A stretch of 64,000 nt of DNA from CAVPFA01 sp963703655 (GCA_963703655.1 CAVPFA010000003.1:620001-684000); one strand, 5' to 3'; positions 1 through 16,003 are shown, numbered from the stretch's first letter. Numbers and translations are program-made. The notes: generated by a model not told the origin, from the letters alone.

Positions 1-41
1 GAGATGACCGGGCGCAACAGGATCGAACGGTCGCCGCTCAC
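1..41 (-). CDS. rplW: 50S ribosomal protein L23, N-terminal fragment
   Basis: Only the first 13 full codons are inside the window. A GTG at 41-39 overlaps the rplD stop codon by four bases (GTGA) and opens a frame reading V(M)SGDRSILLRPVIS. The ILRPVIS-like core is the usual beginning of L23, which binds 23S rRNA near the exit tunnel. Gene order rplC-rplD-rplW is the standard S10 operon order, which supports the call despite the short length. The rest lies beyond base 1. Confidence 0.8.
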   Translation of the reverse strand, partial: MSGDRSILLRPVI

Positions 42-1003
42 TTGCCCTCCTCCTCGTCCGCGGCCGCGTCCTCGTCAACCGCGTCCGCCTCATCGTCGTC
101 TGAGGCCTCGTCAACCGCATCGGTCCCGTCTTCGTCTGAGTCCTCGGCTGCGTCCTCGTCAACCGCATCCGCCCCGTAGTCCGCATCGTCTTCGTCCGCG
201 TCCTCGTCGACCGCGTCGGCCTCGTCGTCGTCAAGCGGGTCGGCCGCGTCGGCCGCGTCGTCCTCGGCTGAGTCATCGGCCGCGTCTTCCGCCTCGTCGC
301 CAGGTTCAGCCTCGGTGCGGACCGGTCGCGACGAGACTGCGACCGAGCCCTCCGGTGCGTCGCTGACCTGGCCAGGCACGGTCTCGTCGGTGAAGACGAC
401 CCAGTCGGACGCGACCACGTCGTAGGCAGTGAGCTGCCCGGCCTCGACGATGGTGACATGCGGCAGGTTCCCGAAGGACCGCTCTGCTATCACGTCGTGT
501 CCGGAGATGACGACGAGCACGGCACCGTCCAGGCCGAGCGACTCGAGAGAGGAGGCGGCCTGCTTGGTCTTCGGCACCTCGAAGGACCAGCGATCGACGA
601 GGCAGACGCGGTCTTCCGCCGCACGATCCGACAGCGCCGCCCGTAGCGCCTGGCGCACCATCTTTCGGGGCGTGCTCTGCGAATAGTCACGGGGCTTCGG
701 CCCGAAGGCGACTCCTCCGCCGGTGAACTGCGGTGCGCGGATCGTGCCTTGGCGGGCGCGGCCCGTGCCCTTCTGGCGGTGGGGCTTGGCGCCGCCACCT
801 GCGACCTCGGCGCGTGTCTTGGTGCTGTGCGTGCCCGAACGCTTCGCTGCCAGCTGCGCGGTGACGACCTGGTGCAGGAGGGGCACGTTGACGTGCGCGC
901 CGAAGTATTCCACGTCGAGCTGGACGATCCCGAGGAGCTCGCCCGAGTCATTGCAGCGCTCCACCAGCACTGAGGGAACCGTTGCGGCCATAGTGTCGGC
1001 CAT
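38..1003 (-). CDS. rplD: 50S ribosomal protein L4 with long acidic C-terminal tail
   Basis: Residues 1-210 are a normal L4, a 23S rRNA-binding protein of the large subunit exit tunnel. The conserved loop GGGAKPHRQKGTGRARQG is at 69-86 and GPKPRDYSQ at 101-109. The protein then continues for about 110 residues that normal L4 (about 205-215 aa) lacks. In residues 231-321, 50 of 91 residues are Asp or Glu and the only basic residues are Thr-adjacent R230 before it and the final Lys. The tail repeats a unit like DEADAVDED. The frame is open and in register to a TGA that overlaps the rplW start, so the tail is not a simple read-through artefact. The ATG start shares one base with the rplC stop (TGATG), as expected for coupled translation. 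Confidence 0.95.
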   Translation of the reverse strand: MADTMAATVPSVLVERCNDSGELLGIVQLDVEYFGAHVNVPLLHQVVTAQLAAKRSGTHSTKTRAEVAGGGAKPHRQKGTGRARQGTIRAPQFTGGGVAFGPKPRDYSQSTPRKMVRQALRAALSDRAAEDRVCLVDRWSFEVPKTKQAASSLESLGLDGAVLVVISGHDVIAERSFGNLPHVTIVEAGQLTAYDVVASDWVVFTDETVPGQVSDAPEGSVAVSSRPVRTEAEPGDEAEDAADDSAEDDAADAADPLDDDEADAVDEDADEDDADYGADAVDEDAAEDSDEDGTDAVDEASDDDEADAVDEDAAADEEEGK

Positions 1004-1644
1004 CAGTTGGCTCCCTTCACGGCGTCGCGTATGAGAACCATCCCACCTCGCGGACCGGGAATGGCGCCCTTCACGAGGATGATCTCACGCTCCGGATCGG
1101 CGGCGACGACCTCGAGGTTGAGTGTGGTCACTCTCTCGGCACCCATGCGGCCGGCCATCCGGGTACCCCTGAACACCCGCGCAGGCGTCGCGCAGGCCCC
1201 GACCGATCCGGGTGCGCGGTGCTTCTTGTGGTTGCCGTGCGCGCCCCCTTGGCCCTTGAAGTTGTGGCGCTTCATCCCGCCCGCGAACCCCTTGCCCTTG
1301 CTGACGGCAGTCACGTCGACCTTGTCTCCCGCCGACATGATGCCCGCATCGATCTCCTGGCCGACCGAGTATCCACTCGTGTCGTCGAGCCGCAGCTCGA
1401 CCAGCCGGACGCCCGGCTCGACGCCCGCGCGCGCGAAGTGCCCTGCCTCGGGCTTGTTCAGCTTGCTCGGGGCACGCACCCCATAGGTCACCTGCAACGC
1501 GGAGTAGCCCTCGTGCTCGGCTGTCTTCACGCGCACCACGCGGACCGGCGCGACCTTGACCATGGTCACGGGCACGACGCGCTGCGCGTCGTCCCAGACC
1601 TGTGTCATGCCGACCTTCTCGCCGACGATCGCCTTGGTGGCCAT
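1003..1644 (-). CDS. rplC: 50S ribosomal protein L3
   Basis: This 213-aa protein begins MATKAIVGEKVGMTQVWDD, a typical L3 start, and carries the conserved region KGKGFAGGMKRHNFKGQ near residues 116-132, the loop that reaches the peptidyl transferase centre. L3 nucleates 50S assembly. The length is normal (about 205-220 aa). The stop overlaps the rplD start. Upstream lies an unusually long 313-bp gap before rpsJ, so rplC may have its own promoter. The Shine-Dalgarno sequence is weak. Confidence 0.97.
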   Translation of the reverse strand: MATKAIVGEKVGMTQVWDDAQRVVPVTMVKVAPVRVVRVKTAEHEGYSALQVTYGVRAPSKLNKPEAGHFARAGVEPGVRLVELRLDDTSGYSVGQEIDAGIMSAGDKVDVTAVSKGKGFAGGMKRHNFKGQGGAHGNHKKHRAPGSVGACATPARVFRGTRMAGRMGAERVTTLNLEVVAADPEREIILVKGAIPGPRGGMVLIRDAVKGAN

Positions 1645-1957
1645 GGCTCTTCTGCCTCTGCTCTGCTCGTGATCGCGCCGGGGCTCGCGGACAGAACGGA
1701 CAGCGTCACCCGTTGTCGCCGTTTGCGCCCGACCGGCTGTTCCGACAGCCTCTTGTCGTGCGGACGCTCCGCCCGGGCATCCGGAGCGGAGCGCACATCA
1801 TGTTTGGCCGGAAGGTCCCCCTGAACTCCTCGGGGCGCTCCCGGACGTCGTGCTCGTGGTCGCGGCGGACGAGGTGCCCACCGAGCCGTTGAGCATACCA
1901 CCCCCGCCCGCCGCAGCACCCGTCCGCGTGGCTGCCCATGCCACCGTGGCGGGGTCG
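1645..1957 (-). other. Long gap between rpsJ and rplC with a possible promoter
   Basis: These 313 bases between rpsJ and rplC contain no convincing gene. On the minus strand 1900-1892 reads TGGTATGCT, an extended -10 element (TGn plus TATGCT), but no recognisable -35 sits upstream. An inverted repeat GCTCCG/CGGAGC (1766-1771 with 1782-1787, 10-nt loop) and a CCCC/GGGG hairpin near 1817-1834 lie between this and the rplC start. The region could be a leader for rplC-rplD-rplW with its own promoter. This is inference from weak motifs. Confidence 0.35.
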
Positions 1958-2284
1958 CTATGCGGTCTGGATCTTGATCTCGATGTCCACCCCCGCCGGA
2001 AGGTCGAGGCGTTGGAGCGAATCCACCGTCTTCGGGGTGTGCTCGACGATGTCCACCAGGCGCTTGTGGATGCGCATCTCGAAGTGCTCGCGGCTGTCCT
2101 TGTGCTTGTGGGGAGAGCGGATCACCGTGTAGCGATGCCGTTCGGTGGGCAGCGGCACGGGACCACGGACCTTGGCCTGGGTGCGAAGCACCGTCTCGAC
2201 GATCTTCTTGGTCGACTGGTCGATGATCTCGTGGTCGTAGGCCTTCAGGCGGATGCGGATCCGCTGACGGGGGCCGTCTGCCAT
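1958..2284 (-). CDS. rpsJ: 30S ribosomal protein S10
   Basis: The 108-aa product contains IRIRLKAYDHEIIDQS at 9-24 and the conserved loop RHRYTVIRSPHKHKDSREHF (about 49-68), both diagnostic for S10 (NusE), which sits in the 30S head and also joins the NusB-NusG antitermination complex. The ATG at 2284 lies only 10 bp after the tuf stop, so it is probably transcribed with rpsL-rpsG-fusA-tuf. Length is close to the family norm (about 101-105 aa). Confidence 0.97.
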   Translation of the reverse strand: MADGPRQRIRIRLKAYDHEIIDQSTKKIVETVLRTQAKVRGPVPLPTERHRYTVIRSPHKHKDSREHFEMRIHKRLVDIVEHTPKTVDSLQRLDLPAGVDIEIKIQTA

Positions 2285-2294
2285 GTCGCCTCGC

Positions 2295-3483
<1,189 letters not shown>

Positions 3484-3628
3484 TGTTGCCGACCGCTCCG
3501 TTTGATCTGGGCCGCACCTGGTGGGCGCCGCCGTGTTGGTGGACTGCGTTCTCGATTGTCTCTTGTGCTGCTTGCGTGGGGTCGCCGGCCCGGGTCTTCC
3601 CGGTCCGACGGCTCCGATCTATTTGGCA

Positions 3629-3650
3629 CGAGGCGACCCGAGCCGCCTCG
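3629..3650 (-). other. Inverted repeat between fusA and tuf
   Basis: A perfect 7-bp stem (CGAGGCG at 3629-3635 with CGCCTCG at 3644-3650) encloses an 8-nt loop, about 20 bp after the fusA stop. No U-run follows on the minus strand, so a strong intrinsic terminator is not supported. It may be an attenuator or RNA-processing site that lets tuf be expressed differently from fusA, or it may be chance in GC-rich DNA. Confidence 0.35.
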
Positions 3651-3669
3651 GTGTTGACCCCCGGGCCGC

Positions 3670-5769
<2,100 letters not shown>

Positions 5770-5937
5770 CGCCTTGCTTCGTTTCTCTTGGGTTGGTCGT
5801 GGGGATGAAAATGTCGTTTGGCCGCTGCCGCCTGCGTCGGAGCCGGCGCTGCTGGTGGGTCGCAGGCGTCGCATGGGCGCGCCCGGCCCGTGGCCCGTGT
5901 CCGTGGAGCGGGGCAAAGCCTGGCGCCCCGCCGGCGA

Positions 5938-6408
5938 CTACCAGCGGTAGTGAGCGAACGCCTTGTTGGACTCCGCCATCTTGTGGAGGTCCTCCTTGCG
6001 CTTGACGGCAGCCCCGATGCCGTTGGAGGCATCCAGGATCTCGTTGGCGAGCCTCTGGGCCATCGTGCGCTCCCGGCGCTGGCGGGAGTAGCCGACGAGC
6101 CAGCGGATGGAAAGCGTCGTCGCCCGGCGGGGCCGGAGCTCGACGGGGACCTGGTAGGTCGCACCCCCGACCCGGCGGCTGCGAACCTCGAGCTCGGGTC
6201 GGGCGTTGTCGAGCGCCCTCTTCAAGAGCTGGAGCGGGTCGCCGCTCGTCTTCTCGCGGACGATCTCGAGGGCGTCGTAGACGATGCGCTCGGCCAGCGA
6301 GCGCTTCCCGCGGGAGAGGACCTTGTTGCAAAGCTGGGTCACGAGCACAGACCGGTAGACCGGGTCGGGGACGAGCTCGCGCCGTGGCGGGGGGCCGTTG
6401 CGGGGCAA
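5938..6408 (-). CDS. rpsG: 30S ribosomal protein S7
   Basis: S7 is a primary 16S rRNA-binding protein that organises the 30S head. The TTG at 6408-6406, one base after the rpsL stop, gives a 156-aa product starting LPRNGPPPRRELVPDPVY, the normal length. Conserved blocks are EVRSRRVGGATYQVPVE, and LANEILDASNG, with the C-terminal NKAFAHYRW. Upstream in-frame codons lie inside rpsL and are not needed. TTG use fits tight coupling to rpsL. Confidence 0.95.
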   Translation of the reverse strand: MPRNGPPPRRELVPDPVYRSVLVTQLCNKVLSRGKRSLAERIVYDALEIVREKTSGDPLQLLKRALDNARPELEVRSRRVGGATYQVPVELRPRRATTLSIRWLVGYSRQRRERTMAQRLANEILDASNGIGAAVKRKEDLHKMAESNKAFAHYRW

Positions 6409-6409
6409 C

Positions 6410-6781
6410 TCAGGACTCCTTCTTGGCGCCGTAACGGCTGCGCGCCTGCGCCCGGTCGCGGACGCCGGACGTGTCGAGGGTCCCACGGACGATCTTGTAA
6501 CGCACGCCTGGGAGGTCCTTCACCCGGCCGCCGCGCACGAGCACTATCGAATGCTCCTGGAGGTTGTGACCGACCCCGGGGATGTAGGCGGTGATCTCCG
6601 AGCCGCTGGTCAGGCGCACACGGGCGACTTTACGGAGCGCTGAGTTCGGTTTTTTCGGCGTCGTCGTGTAGACGCGCGTGCACACCCCGCGGCGTTGCGG
6701 CGCCCCTTTCAGGGCGGGGGTCTTAGTCTTCGACCGCTTGGATGTCCGGCCCTTGCGGACGAGCTGGGCGATAGTGGGCAC
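6410..6781 (-). CDS. rpsL: 30S ribosomal protein S12
   Basis: S12 lines the decoding centre. The GTG at 6781 starts V(M)PTIAQLVRKGRTSKRSKTK, giving 123 aa. The streptomycin-contact segments TPKKPNSALRK and GRVKDLPGVRYKIVRG carry the usual Lys residues, so no classic streptomycin-resistance change is seen. It is the first gene of rpsL-rpsG-fusA-tuf and has a good promoter 66-94 bp upstream. A longer frame upstream reads through the promoter region and is rejected. Confidence 0.96.
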   Translation of the reverse strand: MPTIAQLVRKGRTSKRSKTKTPALKGAPQRRGVCTRVYTTTPKKPNSALRKVARVRLTSGSEITAYIPGVGHNLQEHSIVLVRGGRVKDLPGVRYKIVRGTLDTSGVRDRAQARSRYGAKKES

Positions 6782-6846
6782 GCGAACCTCTCTGGGCTTC
6801 CTTGATAAAAGAGCCGTGGGCACAGGCCCGCCGACACGGCGACTCG

Positions 6847-6875
6847 ATAGTAGGAGCGCGGACCGCTCCTGGCAA
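6847..6875 (-). promoter_or_regulatory. Sigma-70-type promoter for the rpsL-rpsG-fusA-tuf operon
   Basis: On the minus strand TTGCCA (6875-6870) and TACTAT (6852-6847) are separated by exactly 17 bp, inside the rpoC-rpsL gap. The spacer itself is an inverted repeat, GGAGCG then CGCTCC around five bases, which could bind a dimeric regulator or be chance. The site lies 66 bp upstream of the rpsL start at its nearest edge. Confidence 0.65.
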
Positions 6876-6890
6876 CAGTGTAGGGCGGGA

Positions 6891-9800
6891 TCAGGCGGAC
6901 CCTTCCTCGGCCGGCCCGAGATCGGAGAGCGGGTCCCCGTCGCTCGCAATCTCGCCGGTCGGCCCGAAGCTGCCGTAACCGCCTGCGGCGGCGGCGTAGG
7001 GGTCGCCCGTCCCGTAGTTGTCGCCGAAGCTGGACCGGCCGACCTCGCGCAGCCATGAGGCGAGGTCGTCGGTGCTCGCCTCGCCCGCGTCGCCGCCGTC
7101 CAGGTCCGAAGACCAGAAGCTCATGCGCTCGGCGTCCGGCGTCGATACCTCCACGCTGCGATAGTGCGTCATGCCCGTGCCAGCAGGGATGAGCTTGCCG
7201 ATGATGATGTTCTCCTTGAGCCCGAACAGCTGGTCGGACTTGCTCTCGATCGCCGCCTCGGTGAGAACCCGCGTCGTCTCCTGGAAGGAGGCAGCCGACA
7301 GCCACGAGTCGGTCGCAAGCGACGCCTTCGTGATGCCCATCAGCTCGGGCCGACCCTCCGCGGCACGCTTGCCGGCCTGCACCAGCTCGCGGTTGACCGC
7401 CGCATAGCGCTGGTTGTCGACGCGCTCTCCTGGCAGGAACGGCGCGTCGCCAGGCTCGGCGACGAGCACGCGGCGGAGCATCTGGCGAACGATCAGCTCG
7501 ATGTGCTTGTCGTGGATCGACACGCCCTGATCCCGGTAGACCTTCTGCACCTCCTCGACGAGGTACTGCTGGGTCTCTCGAATGCCCTTGATCTCGAGCA
7601 GCTCCTTGGGGTCCTTCGGCCCGTCCACGAGCGCGTCGCCCGGGCTGACCTCCTGGCCGCCGACGACCTCGAGGTGAGCCCTCGCGGAGACCAGCACGGT
7701 CTCCTCGCCGCCGTCGTCGCCGACGACTACGACCGCGCCGGCCGGTCTCGTCCTCGTCGATGCGGATCACACCCGACGTGCGGGCGAGCACCGCCGCGCC
7801 CTTCGGAGTGCGCGCCTCGAACAGCTCGACGACTCGGGGAAGACCGTGGGTGATGTCCTCTCCGACGATTCCGCCGGTGTGGAACGTCCGCATCGTGAGC
7901 TGAGTCCCCGGCTCGCCGATGGACTGGGCGGCGATGACGCCGACAGCCTCACCGAGCTCGATGCTGCGGCCGGTCGCGAGCGACTGGCCGTAACACGCCG
8001 CGCACACGCCCTGTTTTGCCTCGCAGGTGAGCACGGACCGGGTCCGGACGCGGTCGACGCTTGGATCGGCGGCCAGCTGCTGGATCTCGAGGTCCCGCAG
8101 GACGCGGCCGGCCTCGAGGACGCTGCCGTCGGAGAGCTTCACCGGCTCGATCAGGACCCGGCCGTAGAGCCGGGTCTCGAGGTAGCTTCGCTTGCCCGCC
8201 TGGTCGTGGCTCACGCCCTCTATCCAGATCCCCCGCGTGCTCCCGCAATCGGACTCGCGGATGATGAGCTCCTGGGCGACGTCGACGAGACGCCGCGTGA
8301 GGTACCCCGAGTCCGCCGTACGAAGTGCGGTGTCCGCGAGGCCCTTGCGAGCGCCGTGCGTGGAGATGAAGTACTCGAGCACCGACAGGCCCTCGCGGAA
8401 GGAGGACTTGATCGGGCGGGGGATCATCTCGCCTCGCGGGTTGGACACGAGTCCCTTCATGCCGGCGATCTGGCGGACCTGCTGCGGGTTACCACGGGCG
8501 CCCGAGTCCACCATCATGTCGAGCGGGTTGAAAGCGATCGTCGCGAGCGTCTTCTCCATCGCGCGGCCGACCTCGGAGTTGGCCGACGTCCAGATCTCGA
8601 TCTCCTTCTGGCGGCGCTCGTCGTCGGTGATGATCCCGCGGCGGAACTGGTTCTCGGCCTTCTCGGCCTCCTTCTCGTACCGGTCGAGGATCTGTTGCTT
8701 GTCGGGCGGCGTCTTCACGTCGTCGATCGAGATCGTGAGCCCAGAGCGTGTCGCGAACTTGAAGCCGAGGTCCTTGATCCGGTCGAGGCTCTCGGCCACG
8801 AGCACCTTCGAGTAGTGGGCGGCGATCTGCTCCACGATCGTCGCGATCGAGGTGGCGCGCTTGCCGATGACGTCGTTCACGTACCCGAACCCGATCGGGA
8901 GCGCCTTGTTGAAGAACAGGCGTCCCGCGGTCGTCTCGAGCTCCTCGGGCTCTTCCTCCATGGGCAGCGTCTCCGTGGCGCGCGCCGCGGATGGGGAACT
9001 CGAAACCGTCCGAGCCGCGGCGAAGCCGGATCTTGGCGTGAAGGGCGATGTCCCCGCTCTCCCAAGCCTGCTCCACCTCGTACAGGTGACGGAAGACGCG
9101 GCCCTCACCCTTGGCCCCGTCGACCATGAGCGTCAGGTAGTAGGCGCCGAAGACCATGTCCTGGCCGGGCACGGTGATGGGACGTCCCGTCGCCGGCGAC
9201 AGGATGTTGTTCGCCGAGAGCATGAGAACGCGGGCCTCGGCTTGAGCCTCGGCCGACAGCGGCAGGTGCACCGCCATCTGGTCGCCGTCGAAGTCCGCGT
9301 TGAACGCGGTGCACACGAGCGGGTGGATCTGGATGGCCTTGCCCTCGACCAGGATCGGCTCGAATGCCTGGATCCCGAGACGGTGCAAGGTGGGCGCCCG
9401 GTTCAAGAACACCGGGTGCTCCTTGATGACCTCGTCGAGGACGTCCCAGACCTGGGTCCGGCGCCGCTCGACCATCCGCTTGGCCGACTTGATGTTCTGG
9501 GCTATCTCGGTGTCGACAAGACGCTTCATCACGAACGGCTTGAAGAGCTCTAGCGCCATGAGCTTTGGCAGGCCGCACTGGTGGAGCTTCAGCATGGGGC
9601 CGACGACGATGACCGAGCGGCCTGAGTAGTCGACCCGCTTGCCGAGAAGGTTCTGGCGGAAGCGTCCCTGCTTGCCCTTAAGCATGTCGGACAGGCTCTT
9701 GAGCGGCCGGTTGCCTGGACCGGTCACCGGGCGCCCGCGGCGTCCATTGTCGAAAAGGGCGTCCACGGCCTCTTGGAGCATCCGCTTCTCGTTGTTGATG

Positions 9801-10954
9801 ATGATCTCGGGCGCCCCGAGGTCGAGCAGGCGCTTCAGGCGGTTGTTCCGGTTGATGACGCGCCGGTAGAGGTCGTTCAGGTCCGACGTCGCGAAGCGCC
9901 CACCGTCGAGCTGCACCATGGGCCGCAGGTCCGGCGGGATCACCGGCACCGCGTCGAGGATCATCGCCCGTGGATCGTTGACCCGCCGGCCGGCCTCGTC
10001 GCGGCGGTTGAACGCCGACACGATCTTCAGGCGCTTGATGGCCTTCTGCTTGCGCTGAGCCGACAGTGGGCGACGGCCGTCGGTGGGCTCGATGTTCTCG
10101 CGGAGCTTCAGCTCCTCCTCGTCGAGGTCGAGGCGATCGATCAGGCGGGCGATCGCCTCGGCTCCCATGCCGCCTTCGAAATAGTCGCCGTACCGGCTGC
10201 GGAGCTCTCGCCACAACAGCTCGTCCTCGATGATCTTGCGTCCGTGCAAACCCGCGATCTCGTCGAAGGCCCTCCGCGCGAGCGCGATGTCCTCGTTGGC
10301 GCGCTCGCGCACGCCGGTGATCTCCTTCTCGACGGTGCGCTGGCGGGCTCGGATCTCGGACTCCTTGGCGCCTGAGCTCTCGAGCTCGGCGAGCTCACGC
10401 TCGAGCTCGGTGAGCCGGCGCTCGGCCTCGAGGTCGCGGGCACGCTCGATCTCGCCGATCTCGGTGTTGAGCTCGGCCTCGAGGTTCGGCAGGTCTGCGT
10501 GGCGGCGCTCCTCGTCCACATGCGTGACGAGGTAGGCGGCAAAGTAGATGACCTTCTCGAGCTGCTTTGCCTTGAGCTCCTCACGCGCCTCGGTGCCCAT
10601 GAGCAGGTAGGCGAGCCAGGATCGTGTGCCGCGGAGGTACCAGATGTGCACCACCGAGGCGGCGAGCTCGATGTGGCCCATCCGCTCGCGGCGCACCTTC
10701 GAGCGGGTGACCTCGACGCCACAACGCTCGCAGATGATGCCGCGGAACCGGACACGCTTGTACTTGCCGCAGTAGCACTCCCAGTCCTTGGTCGGCCCGA
10801 AGATCTTCTCGCAGAACAGCCCGTCCTTTTCGGGACGCAGGGTGCGGTAGTTGATCGTCTCGGGCTTGCGGACCTCGCCGTGTGACCACGTGCGGATGTC
10901 GTCTGCAGTGGCAAGACCGATACGAAGCTGATCGAAATCGTTGACGTCGAGCAC
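6891..10954 (-). CDS. rpoC: RNA polymerase beta' subunit (two apparent frameshifts)
   Basis: The GTG at 10954 directly abuts the rpoB TAG and starts V(M)LDVNDFDQLRIGLATADD, as in other actinobacteria. Visible are the N-terminal zinc ribbon (CYCGKYKRVRFRGIICERCG, about residues 60-80), the catalytic Mg site NADFDGDQMAVHLPL near 550, the second zinc site (CGSTRG... CEAKQGVCAACYG), and the trigger loop GEPGTQLTMRTFHTGG. Two extra bases, one in the GGGG run 8993-8996 and one near 7735-7745, split the gene into three frames. Corrected length is about 1353 aa. The conserved order is rpoB-rpoC-rpsL. Confidence 0.94.
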
Positions 10955-14527
<3,573 letters not shown>

Positions 14528-14643
14528 GGGGCTACTCCTCGCGAGCGGTGTTCGACCGGAAAACTGGGACGGGCTGTGCGTGGGCGCGCGTCAAAGAACT
14601 TGAAATGGAGCGGTCACTTGACGGGAGGGCACGGCAACCGTTC

Positions 14644-14672
14644 ATCATACACGCGCGAGGACGCGCAAGCAA
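14644..14672 (-). promoter_or_regulatory. rpoB promoter, proximal
   Basis: On the minus strand TTGCTT (14672-14667) and TATGAT (14649-14644) lie 17 bp apart in the 269-bp gap between rplL and rpoB. The -10 is one base from consensus. It lies about 117 bp upstream of the rpoB start, leaving an untranslated leader of about 110 nt. Confidence 0.6.
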
Positions 14673-14699
14673 GCGGCACGCAAAAAAGTCGCCTCGGGG

Positions 14700-14728
14700 A
14701 TAGTACGGGAACCGCGCCCCCAGGTCAA
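14700..14728 (-). promoter_or_regulatory. rpoB promoter, distal
   Basis: On the minus strand TTGACC (14728-14723) and TACTAT (14705-14700) are separated by exactly 17 bp. The -35 is one base from TTGACA. It lies 56 bp upstream of the second candidate, forming a tandem pair. Such tandem promoters are a known arrangement ahead of actinobacterial rpoBC; the assignment here is by motif only. Confidence 0.65.
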
Positions 14729-14796
14729 GATGTATTCGCTCGGCCGCCCGATCGCGGCGTCGCTCGCTCGCCGGCCACGCCAGCCCAGGACGGCGG

Positions 14797-15177
14797 CTAC
14801 TTGAGCTCGACCGTGGCGCCGGCCTCCTCGAGCTGACCCTTCGCCTTCTCGGCGTCCTCCTTCGACACCTTCTCCAGCACGGGCTTGGGAGCGCTGTCAA
14901 CGAGGTCTTTGGCCTCCTTCAGGCCGAGGCTGGTGAGGGAGCGCACCTCCTTGATCACCTGGATCTTCTTGTCGCCTGCGGCGACCAGGACGACGTCGAA
15001 CTCGTCCTGCTCCTCCTCAACTGGTGCTACCTCCCCGCCGCCTTGGGCCACCGCAGCGACGGCCACGGGAGCTGCCGCGGTCACACCGAACTTCTCCTCG
15101 AACATCTTCAGCAGCTCGCTCAGCTCGAGCACCGTCATGCTCGCGATGTCGTCGAGGATCTCTTCCTTGGTTGCCAT
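14797..15177 (-). CDS. rplL: 50S ribosomal protein L7/L12
   Basis: The 126-aa stalk protein starts MATKEEILDDIASMTVLELS (dimerisation domain). It has the Ala/Gly/Val/Pro-rich hinge around residues 35-55, then the C-terminal factor-binding domain (KKIQVIKEVRSLTSLGLKEA and ending GATVELK). It recruits translational GTPases through L10. It lies 58 bp after rplJ, the standard order. No intrinsic terminator is visible before the rpoB promoters. Confidence 0.97.
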   Translation of the reverse strand: MATKEEILDDIASMTVLELSELLKMFEEKFGVTAAAPVAVAAVAQGGGEVAPVEEEQDEFDVVLVAAGDKKIQVIKEVRSLTSLGLKEAKDLVDSAPKPVLEKVSKEDAEKAKGQLEEAGATVELK

Positions 15178-15235
15178 GTTTCCTCCTGTCGTAAGAATGA
15201 ATGTCTACCGACCGTTCCGGCGCCTAGGCCCGCCT

Positions 15236-16003
15236 TCAGCCGGCCTGAACCTCGCCGGCCGTGGCGACGTCACCGCTCGCGCCGGCCTCTCCGGCCGTGT
15301 CGGCCCCGGCTGCGGTGTCGTCGCCTGCGGCCTCGCCGTTCTCGCCGGCCGTGTCGGCCGTGTCGGCTGCGCCGGCCTCGCCGGCCTCGCCGCTCTCGCT
15401 TGCGGCCTCGCCGTTCTCGCCGGCCGTGTCGGCTGCGCCGGCCTCGCTAGCGGCCTCCCCGCTTTCGCCAGCCTCGGCCGTGCCGCCTCGCTTCTCCAAG
15501 AGGGCAGCCAACCCGTAGGCGAGGCTGCGGGGCAGCGCCTGCAGCAGGCCGGCGAACTGCTGCATGGGAGCAGCGACCGCGCCGGCAAGCTGAGCGAGCA
15601 GAGCGTCGCGTGACGGCAGGTCCGCGAGGGCACTCGCGGCCCGGGCGTCGAGCAATTGGGCCCCGAGGAGCCCGCCCTTCACGATGAGCTCGGGATGCGC
15701 CCGGCCGAATTCCCGGAGCACCTTGGCGACCGCGGAGACGTCATCGCGCACGAATACGATCGCAGTCGGTCCCTCCAGGAGCGGATCGAGCACGGCACGG
15801 TCGGTGTCCGCCATCGCACGGCGCACCAAGGTGTTCTTGAAGATCTTGTAATCCGCGCCGGCGCTGCGCAGCTGGCGGCGCAAACTTGCCAGGTCGCCCA
15901 CCTTGAGGCCGCGGTACTCGGTCAGGATGGCTGCGCCAGACCCGTCGAGATGCTCGCGCACCTCCTCCACGACGGCGATCTTCTCAGGTCTCGGACCTGG
16001 CAT
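15236..16003 (-). CDS. rplJ: 50S ribosomal protein L10 with repetitive acidic tail
   Basis: The ATG at 16003 with GAAGGAG upstream gives 255 aa. Residues 1-172 are a normal L10, the stalk base that binds 23S rRNA and L7/L12 (ILTEYRGLKVGDLASLRRQL at 27-46; YKIFKNTLVRRA at 52-63). Residues 173-255 are an extra tail made almost only of Ala, Gly, Glu, Asp, Ser and Thr. It includes the repeated unit ADTAGENGEAA. Family members usually end near 165-180 aa. In L10 the segment that carries L7/L12 is near the C-terminus of the core, so the tail hangs from the stalk. Longer upstream starts run through the leader and are rejected. Confidence 0.94.
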   Translation of the reverse strand: MPGPRPEKIAVVEEVREHLDGSGAAILTEYRGLKVGDLASLRRQLRSAGADYKIFKNTLVRRAMADTDRAVLDPLLEGPTAIVFVRDDVSAVAKVLREFGRAHPELIVKGGLLGAQLLDARAASALADLPSRDALLAQLAGAVAAPMQQFAGLLQALPRSLAYGLAALLEKRGGTAEAGESGEAASEAGAADTAGENGEAASESGEAGEAGAADTADTAGENGEAAGDDTAAGADTAGEAGASGDVATAGEVQAG

